NCBI GenBank assembly: GCA_027065635.1
Contig: JAMONQ010000181.1
Span: 1-5,918 of the forward strand
DNA length: 5,918 nucleotides
Direction of reading: 5' to 3'
Origin: Campylobacterales bacterium
GTDB taxonomy: Bacteria > Campylobacterota > Campylobacteria > Campylobacterales > Hydrogenimonadaceae
Shown here: piece by piece, positions 1-5,918 of the stretch
Numbering within the stretch: position 1 is the stretch's first letter
Layout of the letters: every line of letters starts with the position of its first letter
Program-made: the position numbers and the translations under genes
Notes under the pieces: generated by a model
What the model saw: the letters and a program-made list of their open reading frames with translations, nothing else
What the model was told of the DNA's origin: nothing
The model's database searches: none

Positions 1-1413
1 TCGCAGTTTGTAAACAGCTACAAGCAGCTACCTTTGAACCTCTACCAGATCAACCTGAAGTTCAGGGATGAAGCGAGGCCGAGGTTCGGTCTGATGCGAG
101 GTCGTGAGTTTATCATGAAAGATGGATACAGCTTTCATGCGGATCGTGAAGATATGGTCAGAGAGTTCGATCTGATGGAAAAGACTTACAGAAGGATCTT
201 TACGCGCATGGGACTCGACTTCAGAGTCGTAGAGGCCGACAGCGGAGCTATCGGCGGAGAGGGAAGCAAAGAGTTCATGGTGCTGGCCGACAGCGGAGAG
301 GATACTATCGTAGTTTGCGAAGGGTGCGACTATGCGGCAAATATCGAGGCCGCCGGGAGAGCGGAAACGAATGAGCCCCCTGAAGCTCCCGAGGCAGACT
401 TGATGAAGTTTCATACTCCCGGAGTCACTTCCATAGAGGAGCTTGCAGGTTTTTTCCATGTCGACCCCTATTATCTGATAAAGTGTGTGGCCAAGAGGGC
501 TATTTTTGACGAGGGCAGAAGTGAAATCGTCCTCTTCTTTCTTAGAGGAAGCGATGATCTGCAAGAGACAAAGGCCGCCAACAGCATAGGTGCCAACGAA
601 TTGATTGACGTAACCGAGGATGAGCTTCGCATGGCCGGGCTCGTACCCGGATTCATGGGACCGATAGCCATAGCGAGAAATCCGCTGCAAGACGGTGAAG
701 GATCACCGGTCTATTTTGCCCGAAAAGCTCCGGGAAAGATCAGGATGCTTTTTGACGAGAGTCTTGAAAACGCTACTCAAATGATCTGCGGGGCCAATGA
801 AAAGGATTACCATATCGTGGGTGTCGATATCGGGAGTGTAAACGGTCTCGAGTTTGCCGATCTCGCTCAGGTCAAAGAGGGTGATGGATGTATGGTGTGC
901 GGCAAAAGACTCTCCTATACGAAAGGGATCGAAGTAGGCCATATTTTCCAGCTCGGCACACGCTACTCCGAGCCTCTTCAGGCAAATTTTCTCGACAGAG
1001 ACGGAAAGTCGAAACCTTTCGTGATGGGTACTTACGGTATTGGCGTCAGTCGACTCCTCGCCGCGATCATAGAACAGCATCATGACGATAAAGGCTCTAT
1101 CTGGCCTGTTGCCGTGGCTCCTTTTGAAGCGGTAGTCGTTGTCGGAAATGTCAAGGATGAGGCGCAAATAAAAGCGGGGGAGAAAATCTATGAAGCCTTG
1201 AAAGAGAGGGGTGTCGATGCTCTTCTTGATGACAGACCGGAAAGATTCGGATTCAAGATGAAAGATTTCGAGCTTATAGGTTTTCCGTATGCGGTGGTGG
1301 TCGGGAAAAAGCTGTCGGACGGAAAAGTCGAGATCATAGAGCGTGACGGTCTCTCAAGGGTCGAGGCGGCTGTTGAAGAGGCTGCCGATAAAGTTGCGGA
1401 ACTGATTAGATGA
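1..1413 (+). CDS. proS: Prolyl-tRNA synthetase, bacterial type, 5'-truncated by window edge
   Basis: Cytoplasmic class II synthetase that activates proline with ATP and loads it onto tRNA-Pro. The frame is open from base 1 and the first residues (SYKQLPLNLYQI) already match the family, so the TTG at 34 is internal; about 115-120 N-terminal residues (motif 1 region) lie outside the window. Numbering from base 1, motif 2 is near residues 20-45 (FRDEARPRFG, FIMKDGYSFH). A YbaK-like editing insertion follows at about 135-285, with K161 aligning by eye with the editing-domain lysine K279 of E. coli. Motif 3 (MGTYGIGVSR, about 342-351) and the anticodon-binding domain (from about 370; LLDDRPERFGFKMKDFELIG) come next. 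A Thr stands where E. coli has Cys443. Two CxxC pairs (C106/C109, C297/C300) flank the insertion and could bind a metal. The stop overlaps the fxsA start by 4 bases. Identity is secure. Confidence 0.97.
   Translation, partial: SQFVNSYKQLPLNLYQINLKFRDEARPRFGLMRGREFIMKDGYSFHADREDMVREFDLMEKTYRRIFTRMGLDFRVVEADSGAIGGEGSKEFMVLADSGEDTIVVCEGCDYAANIEAAGRAETNEPPEAPEADLMKFHTPGVTSIEELAGFFHVDPYYLIKCVAKRAIFDEGRSEIVLFFLRGSDDLQETKAANSIGANELIDVTEDELRMAGLVPGFMGPIAIARNPLQDGEGSPVYFARKAPGKIRMLFDESLENATQMICGANEKDYHIVGVDIGSVNGLEFADLAQVKEGDGCMVCGKRLSYTKGIEVGHIFQLGTRYSEPLQANFLDRDGKSKPFVMGTYGIGVSRLLAAIIEQHHDDKGSIWPVAVAPFEAVVVVGNVKDEAQIKAGEKIYEALKERGVDALLDDRPERFGFKMKDFELIGFPYAVVVGKKLSDGKVEIIERDGLSRVEAAVEEAADKVAELIR
1410..1413 (+). 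promoter_or_regulatory. ATGA stop/start overlap of proS and fxsA (translational coupling)
   Basis: The fxsA ATG (1410-1412) shares bases with the proS TGA (1411-1413). No good Shine-Dalgarno sequence precedes this ATG; the upstream bases read GCGGAACTGATTAG. Ribosomes finishing proS probably re-initiate on fxsA. The overlap is seen directly; coupling is inferred from the arrangement. Confidence 0.7.
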
Positions 1414-1847
1414 TCTATTTTCTGATCTATCTTTTTCTGGAGATCTTCGTTTCGGTGGAGATATCTGCCGCCATAGGCCCTTTCTGGACATTTGTGGAGG
1501 TGGTTGTCAGTGCGCTTGCCGGTTTGCTTCTGCTTGCCGGTTTCCGTTATACTCTTTCGGAAAATATGCGTGCCATGATGGCGGGAGAGATAACACCGGA
1601 GAGTTTTCAGAAGCAGAATCTCGCGGCACTTGTGGGAGCGATTCTTCTGATCGTGCCCGGTTTTTTTACGGATATATTGGGTCTGTTGCTGCAGTTTGGT
1701 ATATTTTCCGGATTTATAGCCAGGAGACTTTCCTCGAAGAGCCGTCCGGCGGATGGAATGGAGAGAGAAATAAAAAGTGAGTTCAAAGAAGGAGAGTGTG
1801 ATGTCATTGATGTTGAGATTATTGACCGTCCTGATAGTAGGAAGTAG
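1410..1847 (+). CDS. fxsA: FxsA-family small inner-membrane protein
   Basis: A 145-residue membrane protein of the FxsA family. E. coli FxsA is known for relieving exclusion of phage T7 by the F-plasmid PifA protein when overproduced; the normal role is unclear. Hydrophobic stretches lie at about residues 2-22, 26-45 and 70-104. The last contains the family hallmark VPGFFTDILGLLL (82-94), which best supports the call. A charged, acidic tail (about 105-145) should face the cytoplasm. The start is fixed by the ATGA overlap with proS, and the N-terminus MIYFLIYLFLEIFVSVEI fits family starts. An fxsA-like gene next to proS and hemC is usual in Campylobacterota as I recall it. Its last 15 codons lie in the 47-base overlap with the next gene, so the tail is constrained by that gene's signal peptide. 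Confidence 0.88.
   Translation: MIYFLIYLFLEIFVSVEISAAIGPFWTFVEVVVSALAGLLLLAGFRYTLSENMRAMMAGEITPESFQKQNLAALVGAILLIVPGFFTDILGLLLQFGIFSGFIARRLSSKSRPADGMEREIKSEFKEGECDVIDVEIIDRPDSRK
1789..1794 (+). promoter_or_regulatory. Shine-Dalgarno site for the Dsb-like gene
   Basis: AAGGAG lies six bases before the ATG at 1801, inside the fxsA coding region. It decides the start: the in-frame GTG at 1777 would add eight hydrophilic residues before the signal peptide and has no ribosome site, and the GTG at 1798 is too close to the AAGGAG. Confidence 0.75.
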
Positions 1848-2640
1848 CCTCGCTATGGCTGCAGGCGACACCGATGTCGTCAACTTCGTCAAAAAGAAAC
1901 TGATGCAGAACAAAGGTGTCAAAATCGAGAGTGTCAAAGTGGCCGAGAAGCTGCCGATTCCGGGGATCAAGGGATGGTCAGCCTATATAATAGAGGCGAA
2001 ACTGGAGCTCAAACGCGGCAAAGAGAGTCGAAAGATAGATTTCGAAACTATACTGTTTGTAAGCAAGCATCTGATCGCTCAGGAGTTGATCGATCGCAAG
2101 ACCGGCAGGAGTGTCAGAGCGACTCTTCAGCCAAAGCTTCCTGAAGATATCTATGCGGATTCACACCTTCTTTACGGCAACAAAGATGCGGAACACAAAA
2201 TAATACTCTTTTCCGATCCTCTCTGTCCGTTTTGCAGGATGTATGTGCCGGAGCTGCTGAAAGCCGTAAAAGAGAATCCGGACAAAATCGCACTCTACTA
2301 CTACCATTTGCCGCTTAGTGCGATACACCCGGCATCCGATACGCTTGTAAGGGTGATAGAGGTTGCCAGGCTGCAAGGAAAAAAAGAGATTTTGGATGAG
2401 CTCTACAAGATAGATATCGATCCGGAACTCAAGGATGAAAAGAAGATACTAAAGATCGTTGAGAAAGAGACCGGCTTGAAAGTGACGCCTAAGCAGTTGC
2501 ATGACAAAAAGATCGAGAAGGTGATTTTGCATGACCGTATCACTGCGAGGAAGATGCTCGTCACAGGTACACCCACGGTCTTTGTAGACGGCAAGAAAGA
2601 TGTAACCAGAGATAGATACAAATCATTTATAAAGAAGTAG
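1801..2640 (+). CDS. Secreted thioredoxin-fold disulfide protein, DsbC/DsbG-like
   Basis: Probable periplasmic thiol-disulfide oxidoreductase or isomerase, 279 residues. A Sec-type signal peptide covers about residues 1-21 (one Arg, hydrophobic core LLTVLIVGSSLAMA, likely cleavage after AMA or AA). Residues about 22-115 form a charged N-terminal region without Cys, possibly equivalent to the dimerisation domain of DsbC/DsbG. The thioredoxin domain starts near 132 (HKIILFSDPLCPFCRMY), with active-site Cys142 and Cys145 in a CPFC motif. The cis-proline loop is VTGTPTVFVDG, with Thr257 before Pro258. A Thr before the cis-Pro and an FxDPxCPxC context recall DsbG/DsbC, whereas the middle part (YYYHLPLSAIHP) recalls DsbA-family proteins, so oxidase versus isomerase is unresolved. 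It overlaps fxsA by 47 bases, ends one base before hemC, and is not part of the C. jejuni version of this cluster as I recall it. No dsb symbol is assigned. Confidence 0.85.
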   Translation: MSLMLRLLTVLIVGSSLAMAAGDTDVVNFVKKKLMQNKGVKIESVKVAEKLPIPGIKGWSAYIIEAKLELKRGKESRKIDFETILFVSKHLIAQELIDRKTGRSVRATLQPKLPEDIYADSHLLYGNKDAEHKIILFSDPLCPFCRMYVPELLKAVKENPDKIALYYYHLPLSAIHPASDTLVRVIEVARLQGKKEILDELYKIDIDPELKDEKKILKIVEKETGLKVTPKQLHDKKIEKVILHDRITARKMLVTGTPTVFVDGKKDVTRDRYKSFIKK

Positions 2641-2641
2641 G

Positions 2642-3601
2642 ATGATGAAAAAACTGATTATTGCAACACGCGGAAGTCAGCTTGCTCTTTGGCAGGCGGA
2701 GTATGTAAAGTCGGAGCTTGAAAAGGCTTTTCCGGATATGGAGATAGAGTTCAATATCATAACCTCCACGGGAGACAAGATACTTGACAAGCCTCTCGCT
2801 CTCATAGGCGGCAAAGGTCTTTTTACAAAGGAGATAGAAGATGTGATGCTCGATGGCGGAGCTCATCTGGCGGTTCACAGTCTAAAAGACGTTCCTACCG
2901 TAATGCCGGATGGACTCAAACTGGCGGCCATTACCAAAAGGGACGATATCAGAGACTGTTTTCTGTCCCACAGGTTCAAAAGTATCGAGGATCTTCCCGA
3001 AGGCGCCGTAGTGGGAACGACCAGCCTGCGACGTCAGATGCAGCTAAGGGCAATCCGTCCCGATCTCAGGATCAAAAATCTAAGAGGAAACGTCAATACA
3101 CGGCTTAGAAAATTGGCTGACGGAGAGTACGATGCGATAATCCTGGCCTATGTGGGAATGAAACGGCTCGGACTTTTGGACGGTGTTCCGTATCATGATC
3201 CTATAGATGACAATATCATGATACCTCCTTCCGGTCAGGCCTCTTTGGGGATAGAGATCATAGATGATGAAGAGGTAGCGAAGATAGCTGCCGTATTGAA
3301 TGATGAAGATTCGGCACTCGCCGCGAAGATCGAGAGAGATTTTGTGGGCCGTTTGGAAGGAAGCTGTCAGGTGCCGATCGCCGTAAACGCAAAAGTCTCC
3401 TCCGACAGGGTACTGGTCAGAGCCATGGTAGGGCTTCCTGACGGTACGGAGATACTCAAGGAGATAATAGACGCGCCGCGTAAAGAGGCGTACGATCTTG
3501 GAGTCAGGCTTGCCGATATCATGATCGAGGCGGGTGCGAAGGAGCTGCTTGAAAGAGCGGAAGCGATGGCGTTCAAAGAGGAGCGCTGCGAGCGCTTTTA
3601 A
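2642..3601 (+). CDS. hemC: Porphobilinogen deaminase (hydroxymethylbilane synthase)
   Basis: Cytoplasmic enzyme of heme synthesis that joins four porphobilinogen units into hydroxymethylbilane (EC 2.5.1.61). It has 319 residues, near the usual 305-320. Visible hallmarks are IATRGSQLALWQA (7-19), the phosphate/acetate-binding loop STGDKILDKPL (42-52), and HSLKDVP with catalytic Asp83 (E. coli Asp84). TTSLRRQ (126-132) and LRGNVNTRL (147-155) supply the substrate-binding arginines. Cys242 in EGSCQVPIA anchors the dipyrromethane cofactor. All key residues are present, so it should be active. ATG at 2642 and ATG at 2645 are both possible: only one base separates the previous stop from 2642, and the purine-rich AAAGAAG is better spaced for 2645. 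Termination-reinitiation from the Dsb-like gene is likely. The final codons can form a terminator-like hairpin (separate entry). Confidence 0.98.
   Translation: MMKKLIIATRGSQLALWQAEYVKSELEKAFPDMEIEFNIITSTGDKILDKPLALIGGKGLFTKEIEDVMLDGGAHLAVHSLKDVPTVMPDGLKLAAITKRDDIRDCFLSHRFKSIEDLPEGAVVGTTSLRRQMQLRAIRPDLRIKNLRGNVNTRLRKLADGEYDAIILAYVGMKRLGLLDGVPYHDPIDDNIMIPPSGQASLGIEIIDDEEVAKIAAVLNDEDSALAAKIERDFVGRLEGSCQVPIAVNAKVSSDRVLVRAMVGLPDGTEILKEIIDAPRKEAYDLGVRLADIMIEAGAKELLERAEAMAFKEERCERF
3582..3599 (+). terminator. Possible weak intrinsic terminator/attenuator at the hemC 3' end
   Basis: AGCGCT (3582-3587), a GCG loop and AGCGCT (3591-3596) form a six-base-pair GC-rich stem, extendable by a G-U pair (3581/3597). 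It is followed at once by a short T run (TTTT at 3596-3599, the first T in the stem) that runs into the hemC TAA. The form is that of an intrinsic terminator, but the T tract is short and the hairpin sits under translating ribosomes. If functional it would reduce readthrough into ubiD. It could equally be chance, from GAGCGCT occurring twice in codons for Glu-Arg-Cys-Glu-Arg. Confidence 0.3.
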
Positions 3602-3604
3602 CAT

Positions 3605-3611
3605 AGAGGAG
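3605..3611 (+). promoter_or_regulatory. Shine-Dalgarno site for ubiD
   Basis: AGAGGAG in the 16-base gap after hemC lies six bases before ATG 3618. It supports this start over in-frame upstream codons inside hemC and over the second ATG at 3627. Confidence 0.75.
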
Positions 3612-3617
3612 AGAGAT

Positions 3618-5441
3618 ATGGCGACGATGCAGGAGTGGCTCGATCGGCTTGAGAGGGAAGGGGACCTGAAGGTCATAGAGGAGCCGTGCGATGTAGATCT
3701 TGAGATAGCGCATATCGCCTACGTAGAGGTGAAGAGATCCCCCTCCAGGGTCCTGCTCTTCAAACGCCCGGTCAATCGCGCCAAGGGGATCGAGTACGAC
3801 ATGCCCGTCGTTATGAACATGTTTGCCGATTTCGAGGTGACGAAAAAGATATTCGGCCGCCATCCAGACGAAATAGCTTCTGAAATCGAAGAGCTCATGC
3901 ACTTGCGGCCTCCCGAAGGGTTGGTGGCGAAACTCTCCTTGCTGCCCAAACTCTTTGCTCTTAAAAACGTATTTCCCAGGCGCTTGAAACAAAAAGGTCT
4001 GTGTCAACAGACAATAAAGATAGCTTCGCAGGTTGACCTGGACGAACTGCCTATACTTAAAACGTGGCCAAAGGACGGAGGGCCGTTTATAACCATGGGG
4101 CAGGTATATACCAGAAGTCTTGATGGAAAGATGCAAAACCTTGGTATGTATAGGTTGCAGCAGTACGACAAGAGGCGTCTTGGAATGCACTGGCAGATTC
4201 ACAAAGACGCCAGCCACTTTTTCGACCAATACAAAGAGGCCGGTAAAAGGATGCCTGTAACTGTGGCGATAGGTGGAGATCCGCTCTATATCTGGTGCGG
4301 CCAGGCACCTCTTCCTTACGGGATGTTCGAGTTGATGCTCTACGGTTTTGTAAGAGGAGAGCCTGCAAGACTGGTCAAGTCGATTACAAACGATATCTGG
4401 ATACCAGAGGATGCCGATATAGTGATCGAAGGGGAGGTAGATCCGCAGGAGCTGGAGATAGAGGGGCCGTTTGGCGACCATACCGGATACTACACTCTCA
4501 AGGAGCCGTATCCCGTCATGGATGTTACCGCTGTGACGATGAAACAGAACCCGGTCTATCAGGCTACAGTAGTAGGCAAGCCTCCTCTGGAGGATAAATA
4601 TATGGGGTGGGGTACGGAGCGAATCTTCTTGCCGCTTCTAAAGACTACCGCCCCGGATCTGATAGATTATCATATGCCCGAAAACGGAGTTTTTCACAAT
4701 CTCATTATGGCCAAGATGCAGACACACTACAAAGGGCATGCGAGGCAGTTCATGCACGCCTTTTGGGGTGTAGGGCAGATGAGCTTTGTCAAGCATGCCC
4801 TGTTCGTCGGCAGTGAAGCTCCGGAGTTGACGGAGTATGAGGCTCTTACGGAACATATATTAAACAGGGTGTCGCCTGAGCGGATTTTGATTACTGACGG
4901 CATCGTGGATGCTCTCGATCATTCCAGCCCCGAGACGCTTGTAGGTGGAAAACTGGGACTGGATGCTACCGGTGGCGAGATAGAAGAGGGGGTAGAGTCT
5001 CTTCTTGATGATGAGAAGCTTCTGGATGCTATGAGGGCGATCGACGATAGTGTAGTTGGACTTAGGCAGTACTTTACCCATACCAAAAACCCGGTTGTCG
5101 TAGTCACATACAAAAAGAGTCGGTGTTTGCAGGAGTTTTTCGATGAAGCGGCCTCTTTGCACAGACACATTAAGATTCTTGTAGTGGTGGATGCCGAGCG
5201 AAACAGTCTGGATAATGTCTATATGCTCGTCTGGAGGGTGACGAACAATATAGATGCGCTACGCGACGTAAGGAAAGAGCCATTCATCATGATAGACGCT
5301 ACAGATAAAAACGAGCTCGACGGTTACAAGAGGGAGTGGCCCGGCGATGTTGTGTGTGATGAAGAGGTACTGAAATCTCTTCGTGAAAGAGGGCTGTTGG
5401 ATATAGACGAGGCCTTTATAGAGAGATTCGGTCTGCTTTAG
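3618..5441 (+). CDS. ubiD: UbiD-family prenylated-FMN decarboxylase (probable menaquinone pathway)
   Basis: Cytoplasmic decarboxylase of the UbiD family, 607 residues, similar to the roughly 600-residue Campylobacter and Helicobacter homologues. UbiD enzymes use prenylated FMN (made by UbiX) and a divalent metal to decarboxylate aromatic acids. Visible motifs are NLGMYRLQ (174-181), LGMHWQIHK (188-196), the APLPYGMFE loop (230-238), VRGEPARLVK (245-254) and EGPFGDHTGYY (282-292). By eye against characterised family members, N174, H195 and E238 are candidate metal/cofactor ligands, and R179, E282 and D287 the catalytic Arg-Glu-Asp set. Campylobacterota generally make menaquinone by the futalosine route, so the likely substrate is a (prenylated) dihydroxynaphthoate rather than 4-hydroxybenzoate; this is inference. 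The start at 3618 is chosen from its ribosome site and the family-like N-terminus MQEWLDRLEREGDLKVI. Its TAG interlocks with the stop of the convergent gene. Confidence 0.93.
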   Translation: MATMQEWLDRLEREGDLKVIEEPCDVDLEIAHIAYVEVKRSPSRVLLFKRPVNRAKGIEYDMPVVMNMFADFEVTKKIFGRHPDEIASEIEELMHLRPPEGLVAKLSLLPKLFALKNVFPRRLKQKGLCQQTIKIASQVDLDELPILKTWPKDGGPFITMGQVYTRSLDGKMQNLGMYRLQQYDKRRLGMHWQIHKDASHFFDQYKEAGKRMPVTVAIGGDPLYIWCGQAPLPYGMFELMLYGFVRGEPARLVKSITNDIWIPEDADIVIEGEVDPQELEIEGPFGDHTGYYTLKEPYPVMDVTAVTMKQNPVYQATVVGKPPLEDKYMGWGTERIFLPLLKTTAPDLIDYHMPENGVFHNLIMAKMQTHYKGHARQFMHAFWGVGQMSFVKHALFVGSEAPELTEYEALTEHILNRVSPERILITDGIVDALDHSSPETLVGGKLGLDATGGEIEEGVESLLDDEKLLDAMRAIDDSVVGLRQYFTHTKNPVVVVTYKKSRCLQEFFDEAASLHRHIKILVVVDAERNSLDNVYMLVWRVTNNIDALRDVRKEPFIMIDATDKNELDGYKREWPGDVVCDEEVLKSLRERGLLDIDEAFIERFGLL

Positions 5442-5918
5442 TCGGTACTCTTTTTCACCTCTTTCAGCCACTCAATAATATCATTCACTATCTTCTCTGT
5501 CGCCGTATTCAGTGCGGCGACTCCGCCTTTGGCATCTTCGGTTTTTGCCGGTATACTCTCTTGAAAAAGTCCTGTCGCCATGCTTTTTGCATCTTTGCTT
5601 CTGATCAGTGACGCCAAAACGACAACTCTGCCTTTCGACGGTTTGCCGCTGCTGAAGTCCTGCGCAAAATCGAGAATGGATATTTCCAGAACGGTTTTTG
5701 TATCCGCTGCCGATTCGCTTGATGCTATACTTTCTGCAATACCAGATCTTTTCAGTGCGAGCAGAAGCTTCGCCTCGAACATCGAATCGACCGAATCGTA
5801 CCATCTGCTAAAGCTGTACGGCTGTTTTTTGAAGTTTTCATCTATATAGTAGATGGAGGTGCTTTCGCCGACTCTTGACGAGTTTGCAAATGTGACTCTC
5901 AAGGATTCGAACTTGGGT
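5438..5918 (-). CDS. Probable ABC-transport auxiliary lipoprotein, 5'-truncated by window edge
   Basis: Minus-strand frame open to the right edge. 159 residues are visible and the N-terminus, including any lipoprotein signal and lipobox Cys, lies outside. The visible start is PKFESLRVTFANSSRVGE, so the TTG at 5902 is probably internal. The pattern is an early beta strand (LRVTF), IYYIDENF, then YSFSRWYDSVDSMFEAKLLLAL leading into a helix. A strand (TVLEISILDFAQDF) and a terminal helix ending IVNDIIEWLKEVKK follow. This resembles the ABC-type transport auxiliary family (PF03886, PqiC/MlaD-associated lipoproteins), which have a strand followed by Y-x-x-x-RW near the N-terminus and end in a helix with a Trp. 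Such proteins act in the periplasm with MlaD/MCE-type lipid transporters, whose genes would then lie to the right. Family membership is by pattern only. No Cys remains in the visible part. Confidence 0.6.
   Translation of the reverse strand, partial: PKFESLRVTFANSSRVGESTSIYYIDENFKKQPYSFSRWYDSVDSMFEAKLLLALKRSGIAESIASSESAADTKTVLEISILDFAQDFSSGKPSKGRVVVLASLIRSKDAKSMATGLFQESIPAKTEDAKGGVAALNTATEKIVNDIIEWLKEVKKSTD

Noticed and set aside
34..36. TTG at 34 as the start of proS.
   Set aside because: The frame is open to base 1 and the residues before it (SYKQLP) are conserved in ProS, so the gene is cut by the window edge rather than starting here.
234..298. A 14-base direct repeat, GGCCGACAGCGGAG, at 234-247 and 285-298.
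   Set aside because: Both copies are in frame and encode Ala-Asp-Ser-Gly in ProS. The family has similar residues at both positions (AD-S/T-G and LA-x-SGED), so the repeat is explained by coding plus chance codon choice.
3534..3617. A 28-residue N-terminal extension of UbiD starting inside hemC.
   Set aside because: It is the +1 frame of the hemC tail, rich in Arg/Lys/Ser, unlike UbiD N-termini, and lacks a ribosome site, whereas ATG 3618 has AGAGGAG six bases upstream.
3573..4481. Long minus-strand open frame (302 codons) opposite ubiD, and similar ones opposite hemC (3080-3676) and fxsA (1188-1970).
   Set aside because: They lie entirely antisense to well-supported genes, have no recognisable domain and cross gene boundaries. 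They arise from codon bias of the true strand.
5377..5455. Possible bidirectional terminator around the ubiD/lipoprotein junction (CTCTT-CGTGA-AAGAG at 5377-5391, and the CTCTTTTT tract near 5448).
   Set aside because: The stem is only five weak base pairs, lies inside ubiD, and neither strand shows a strong stem directly followed by a T run.
5902..5902. TTG at 5902 as the start of the minus-strand gene.
   Set aside because: The frame continues to the edge (PKFES before it) and a lipoprotein of this family needs an upstream signal peptide, so the real start is outside the window.

Overview
The window reads as chromosomal housekeeping DNA from a member of the Campylobacterota (former Epsilonproteobacteria). 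Evidence is the gene order proS - fxsA - (extra gene) - hemC - ubiD, which from memory matches the conserved campylobacterial order (Campylobacter jejuni: hemA, proS, fxsA-like, hemC, ubiD), together with heavy use of ATA (Ile) and AGA/AGG (Arg) codons. Base composition looks close to 50 % GC by eye, higher than Campylobacter or Helicobacter. This fits free-living lineages such as Hydrogenimonas or Sulfurovum relatives better, but the genus is a guess.

Layout: bases 1-5441 are one tightly packed plus-strand run, probably a single operon whose promoter lies outside the left edge. It begins inside proS (5' end cut off) and overlaps fxsA by 4 bases at an ATGA junction. fxsA overlaps a secreted thioredoxin-fold (Dsb-like) gene by 47 bases. 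One base separates that gene from hemC, and 16 bases separate hemC from a UbiD-family decarboxylase gene. From 5438 to the right edge, a minus-strand gene converges on ubiD. It encodes the C-terminal part of what looks like an ABC-transport auxiliary lipoprotein, and the two stop codons overlap physically. There is no intergenic stretch longer than 16 bases, and no RNA gene, mobile element, CRISPR array or long repeat was seen.

How the genes fit together: proS charges tRNA-Pro. hemC makes the linear tetrapyrrole of heme biosynthesis. The UbiD-family enzyme most likely decarboxylates a quinone precursor, in this phylum probably in futalosine-route menaquinone synthesis. Heme and menaquinone both serve respiration, and the Dsb-like protein would handle disulfides in the periplasm where cytochromes c and other exported redox proteins mature. 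The co-location is observed; the functional link is inference.

I found no convincing unknown system. The points most worth a second look are the Dsb-like gene inserted into the otherwise conserved cluster, a terminator-like hairpin formed by the last codons of hemC just before ubiD, and the interlocked stop codons of the convergent pair.
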